The notes under the pieces are model-generated. The model made no database searches and was not told the DNA's origin. It was given only the letters and a program-made list of their open reading frames with translations. From an uncultured Pseudomonadota bacterium (lineage in GTDB: Bacteria; Pseudomonadota; Gammaproteobacteria; Methylococcales; Methylomonadaceae): a stretch of DNA of 7,004 bases. Below, in pieces: positions 4,563-7,004 of the stretch; the first letter of the stretch is position 1; each line of letters begins with the position of its first letter. The translations under genes and the position numbers were made by a program. The stretch is taken from NCBI GenBank assembly GCA_903931355.1, contig CAIZCB010000215.1:1-7004 (forward strand). The letters are read 5' to 3'.

Positions 4563-4967
4563 TTATTCGCTGACTTTTAATAACCAGCCGGTATCGTTAT
4601 CGCATTGGCTGTTTTTAGCTTTGGCGCTGATGGTGATGCGAACGGTCTCATTTTTTAACTCGGCGGGTAGTTTGCCTTTTACTAGATAAAAGGTATCTTT
4701 ATTTTCTACGCTGACATTGATGGGTTGATCTCTAATTGTCACATGAATATGACCTGGGCCATTGCTGCCAGAAACGGTGAACGAGAATTCACCACTGGGG
4801 GCAATAGTGTCTAAGTGAGCAGGTTTAAAATTGCTGACTTTGGCTTTAATGCAGCCACTATCGCGACTGCTGCTACCACCGGTGTGGCCGCCGTGTTGAG
4901 ATTGCGACCAAGCTAAGCTGGAAAAGCCAAGGGCGATTAAGGTGAATGCAATGTGTCGAATCTGCAC
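4563..4967 (-). CDS. Small secreted protein with His-containing mature N-terminus, function unknown
   Basis: This 134-residue precursor has a clear Sec signal peptide (MQIRH, hydrophobic 6-20, likely cleavage after AWS at 21). The mature protein begins with a flexible SQHGGHTGGSSSRDSG segment and then about 95 residues of alternating beta-strand character, suggesting a small beta-sandwich. Two cysteines (Cys39 and Cys122) could form a disulfide joining the two ends. Histidines 25, 28, 51, 73 and 75 (GPGHIHV) might bind a metal such as copper, but no known site is recognisable. The start is GTG 4967, supported by AGAGGA nine bases upstream and by the signal peptide; no ATG is available. A good promoter lies 43 bases upstream. 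I do not recognise the family. Confidence 0.75.
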   Translation of the reverse strand: MQIRHIAFTLIALGFSSLAWSQSQHGGHTGGSSSRDSGCIKAKVSNFKPAHLDTIAPSGEFSFTVSGSNGPGHIHVTIRDQPINVSVENKDTFYLVKGKLPAELKNETVRITISAKAKNSQCDNDTGWLLKVSE

Positions 4968-5009
4968 TGTGTATATCCTCTAGTTATTATGATAATTGAA
5001 TCGGTTTCG

Positions 5010-5038
5010 ATTATAGGGTGACAGGGTGCAAATTTAAA
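5010..5038 (-). promoter_or_regulatory. Sigma70-type promoter for the small secreted protein gene
   Basis: On the minus strand TTTAAA (5038-5033), a 17-base spacer and a perfect TATAAT (5015-5010) form a good housekeeping promoter. The predicted start near 5003 gives a leader of about 35 bases. The -35 overlaps the left arm of an inverted repeat. Confidence 0.6.
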
Positions 5039-5079
5039 ACTTATCCGGAAATGAGCCATAAAATTTGGCGATAAGTTTT
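5036..5079. promoter_or_regulatory. 10-bp inverted repeat between divergent genes, possible operator
   Basis: AAAACTTATC (5036-5045) and GATAAGTTTT (5070-5079) are perfect inverted copies separated by 24 bp. A smaller nested GCC/GGC pair lies at 5055-5057 and 5067-5069. The left arm overlaps the -35 of the leftward promoter. The right arm lies 43 bases before the rightward gene, next to a weak TTGGCG (5065-5070) that could be its -35. A dimeric regulator could bind here and control both directions; alternatively it is a transcribed hairpin. Confidence 0.35.
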
Positions 5080-5121
5080 TATCTTTAAACTATTTAACAA
5101 CAATAAAAATTAGGAGAAATG

Positions 5122-5400
5122 ATGTTACTGCTGGCTAAATTGTGCGGAATTTTAACTTTGGTTTGGTTTTATCTGACCGCTAAAAATAATAATGCACCGG
5201 TTTTAAACTGGTCGATTATTGGCTTGATTGGCTATTGGTTAACTTGGTGGTTATCCAAAATGCTGATTGTGGTGCCATTGGCTGAGGTGGTTGCCAAGCA
5301 TTCTGTGTCTGAGTTTTTATTAACTCAATCGCCAGTAGTGGTTTCGGTGTTGGTTTGTGTTTTGATCCGCAAAAAGCTGTTGGCTAGTCTTAATGACTAA
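5122..5400 (+). CDS. Small three-helix membrane protein of unknown function
   Basis: There are two adjacent ATGs, at 5119 and 5122. The ribosome-binding site AGGAG (5112-5116) is five bases from the second but only two from the first, so 5122 is the better start, giving 92 residues. Three hydrophobic segments are visible at about 4-20, 30-55 (with WLTWWLSKMLIVVPL) and 71-84, separated by short polar loops. The last segment is followed by a basic RKK tail, which suggests a cytoplasmic C-terminus. The stop overlaps the start of the pteridine reductase gene by eight bases, so the two are almost certainly co-transcribed and translationally coupled. No family is recognised, and the coupling alone does not show a pterin-related role. 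Confidence 0.75.
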   Translation: MLLLAKLCGILTLVWFYLTAKNNNAPVLNWSIIGLIGYWLTWWLSKMLIVVPLAEVVAKHSVSEFLLTQSPVVVSVLVCVLIRKKLLASLND

Positions 5401-6121
5401 TGTTCTGATTACCGGCGCGGCAAAACGGATTGGCGCTAGTTGTGCGCGGTTTTTGCATAGTCATGGTTGTAATCTGATTTTGCATTATCAGCATTCGCAA
5501 CTTGAAGCTTTGGCTTTGGTGGCTGAATTAAATGCGATAAGACCGAATTCGGCAGTGGCATTTAATGCCGATTTGTTGCAAGTTGAACAGGTTCAAGGTT
5601 TGGCGGCTGAGGCTTTAGCGGTTTGGGGCGGGGTTGATGTGTTAATTAACAACGCCTCACAGTTTTATCCAACACCAGTTGAGCAAGTGACTGAGGCGGA
5701 TTGGGATAGCTTGCTGAATAGCAATTTAAAAGCGCCGTTTTTTTTGGCGCAAGCTTTGCGGGATAGTTTGCTTGAGCGGCAGGGCTGCATTATTAATCTG
5801 GTTGATATTTACGCGCAAAAACCGTTATTGGGTTCGCCGGTTTACAGTATTGCTAAAGCGGGGTTACAGGCGATGACGCAAGCATTGGCGAAAGAGCTGG
5901 CGCCTAATGTGCGGGTTAATGCGGTTGCGCCGGGGGCAATTTTGTGGCCTGAGGCGGATGTTGCAGACGGTCAAAAAAATGAGATTTTGCAGAAAGTGGC
6001 CTTACAGCGTTGTGGCAATGCCGATGACATTGCCAAAACGGTGTGGTTTTTGATTGCTGATGCGCCGTATATTACTGGTCAAACCATTACCGTTGATGGC
6101 GGTAGGACTTTGTTTATTTAA
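5393..6121 (+). CDS. Pteridine reductase (PTR1/FolM-type short-chain dehydrogenase)
   Basis: This NADPH-dependent reductase of the SDR fold probably reduces dihydropterins such as dihydromonapterin, or dihydrofolate, in the cytosol. Its 242 residues are normal for the family. TGAAKRIG (7-14) has Arg in place of the second Gly of the usual cofactor motif, as in PTR1 and FolM. HYQHS (31-35) fits the NADPH-phosphate site, and NNAS lies at 86-89. The catalytic set is the PTR1 kind: Asp138 (NLVD) instead of the SDR Ser, Tyr151 and Lys155 (YSIAK), with the same 13-residue spacing as PTR1. The C-terminus carries the SDR ITVDGG motif. Its start lies within the membrane-protein gene and lacks a strong ribosome-binding site, which suggests coupled translation. 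It faces folK tail to tail with an eight-base overlap. Confidence 0.88.
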   Translation: MTNVLITGAAKRIGASCARFLHSHGCNLILHYQHSQLEALALVAELNAIRPNSAVAFNADLLQVEQVQGLAAEALAVWGGVDVLINNASQFYPTPVEQVTEADWDSLLNSNLKAPFFLAQALRDSLLERQGCIINLVDIYAQKPLLGSPVYSIAKAGLQAMTQALAKELAPNVRVNAVAPGAILWPEADVADGQKNEILQKVALQRCGNADDIAKTVWFLIADAPYITGQTITVDGGRTLFI

Positions 6122-6608
6122 GCCAGTCGGTTTGAACTTTGTGCTGTTTTAAGTCGGTTTTATCGGCTTTTTGCCACAACTCTCCGTAGCTAATGCCGCT
6201 AATCGGATGCCGCTGTTCGGCGGCAATTTCGGCGAGTGGTTCGAGAACAAACGCGTAGCGTTCAATTTCATCACGGGGGATTTGTAAGCCATCCTCGTCA
6301 ATAATTTCCTCGCCGTACAAAATCAAATCTAAATCCAGCGTGCGCGAAGAAAATTTCTGTGCCTGACGACTGCGACCATGCTCTAACTCAATTTTTCGCA
6401 ATAATGCCGCGACTTGTTTGGCGCTTAAATCCGATTCAAAGCCAACGATCAAATTGTGAAAGGTGTCACCGACAAAACCAACCGCTTCGCTTTCGTAAAT
6501 GCTGGAAATAGTCAGTTTGCCGAATAATTTGCGAAGCGTGTTTAAGCAGCAAGGGATGTGAGCTTCCTTATCAATGTTGCTGCCGATGCTGATGTATCCG
6601 ATGGACAT
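6114..6608 (-). CDS. folK: 2-amino-4-hydroxy-6-hydroxymethyl-dihydropteridine pyrophosphokinase
   Basis: This enzyme transfers pyrophosphate from ATP to 6-hydroxymethyl-7,8-dihydropterin, the step before dihydropteroate synthase in folate synthesis. The 164 residues are normal for the family. Visible motifs are GSN (9-11), F-x-N (50-52, pterin site), Arg79 and Arg81 of the mobile loop, and RTLDLDLILYG (89-99) with Mg-binding Asp92 and Asp94. YAFVLEPLAEI (118-128) follows. In place of the usual PHP or PHY motif it has IPRDEIERY, with Arg112 at the position of E. coli His115, a nucleotide contact. The gene starts three bases after the folB stop with only a weak ribosome-binding site, so it is translationally coupled to folB, which supplies its substrate. 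Confidence 0.93.
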   Translation of the reverse strand: MSIGYISIGSNIDKEAHIPCCLNTLRKLFGKLTISSIYESEAVGFVGDTFHNLIVGFESDLSAKQVAALLRKIELEHGRSRQAQKFSSRTLDLDLILYGEEIIDEDGLQIPRDEIERYAFVLEPLAEIAAEQRHPISGISYGELWQKADKTDLKQHKVQTDWLK

Positions 6609-6611
6609 GGC

Positions 6612-6965
6612 TTATTTTTGTCCGCGTTCGATGATGATGCCGACGTCGCGGGCGCGGCTGACAGCGCCTTTTTTGTTGAGGACGATTTTGACCCAAGGGA
6701 TTGAGAATTCAGTCAGCAAAATGTCGGCGATTTTTTCAATTAAGGTTTCGACTAAGAAAAATTCGCTGGATTCGACAAATTGCACAATCCGGTCGGAAAC
6801 GGTTTTGTAGTCCAAGGTGTAGGCAATATCATCGGTGGCAGCGGCTTTTTTAATATCAAACGCCATTTCTATATCGAGATAGATTTTTTGTTTGATGGTT
6901 CTTTCCCAGTCGTAAATGCCAATCACGGTTTCAATTTCGAGGCCGCCTAAAAAGATGATGTCCAT
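6612..6965 (-). CDS. folB: Dihydroneopterin aldolase
   Basis: FolB cleaves 7,8-dihydroneopterin to 6-hydroxymethyl-7,8-dihydropterin and glycolaldehyde; FolB proteins usually form octamers. The 117 residues match E. coli FolB nearly end to end. MDIIFLGGLEIETVIGIYDWE (1-21) carries Glu21, followed by Tyr53 and Glu73 (LVE) of the pterin site and the catalytic Lys98 in LNKKGAV. The end is the typical VGIIIERG. ATG 6965 is supported by GGAAAG about six bases upstream. A TATCAT at 6986-6981 could be the -10 of its promoter, with the -35 beyond the window edge. The gene leads a folB-folK unit. Confidence 0.95.
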   Translation of the reverse strand: MDIIFLGGLEIETVIGIYDWERTIKQKIYLDIEMAFDIKKAAATDDIAYTLDYKTVSDRIVQFVESSEFFLVETLIEKIADILLTEFSIPWVKIVLNKKGAVSRARDVGIIIERGQK

Positions 6966-7004
6966 TAATGCTTTCCGGTTATGATATTTGAATACATAAG
7001 TATC

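Noticed and set aside
6574..6810. Plus-strand frame of 78 codons across the folB/folK junction
   Set aside because: It is antisense to two confidently assigned genes and its residues resemble no protein.
1..7004. tRNA, rRNA or riboswitch genes elsewhere in the window
   Set aside because: I saw no cloverleaf, rRNA-like stretch or known riboswitch core by eye; a covariance-model scan would be needed to exclude them fully.

Overview
The window looks like chromosomal DNA of a gammaproteobacterial methylotroph, most likely a methanotroph of the Methylomonas/Methylobacter type. This is inferred from a formaldehyde-activating-enzyme (Fae) family gene, a DegQ-type periplasmic protease, and FolB/FolK/pteridine-reductase genes of gammaproteobacterial type. 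No 16S or other strict taxonomic marker is present.

Left part (1-2425) is an accessory, defence-flavoured patch. It opens with the 3' end and right terminal repeat of an IS256/Mutator-family insertion sequence. A VapB-like antitoxin follows on the minus strand; its C-terminus has been overwritten by a G-rich heptanucleotide repeat, and only the first eight codons of the overlapping vapC are left. Then come a very small periplasmic c-type cytochrome, an orphan addiction-module antidote whose DNA-binding 3' end has decayed by frameshift, and an intact Abi_2/AbiF-family HEPN protein. Directly upstream of the AbiF gene (2276-2340) is a promoter followed by a sequence that folds into a nested hairpin with a pseudoknot. 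I read it as an AbiF-associated structured RNA, and the RNA plus the HEPN protein is the best candidate system in the window.

Middle part (2426-4967) is ordinary chromosome. degQ (minus) diverges from a Fae paralogue (plus) across a 161-base intergenic region with a SigmaE-like promoter candidate for degQ and a good Sigma70 promoter candidate for fae. The Fae paralogue has Met where classical Fae has its active-site His. It ends in a clear Rho-independent terminator and is followed by a convergent small secreted protein with His residues.

Right part (4968-7004) is a pterin cluster. A three-helix membrane protein overlaps a pteridine reductase of the PTR1/FolM type on the plus strand. This pair converges, with an 8-base stop-to-stop overlap, on a folB-folK pair on the minus strand. 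FolB and FolK make and activate the hydroxymethyl-dihydropterin and the reductase reduces pterins. Together with the Fae-like protein, which belongs to a tetrahydromethanopterin-dependent family, this gives a local pterin and C1-cofactor theme.
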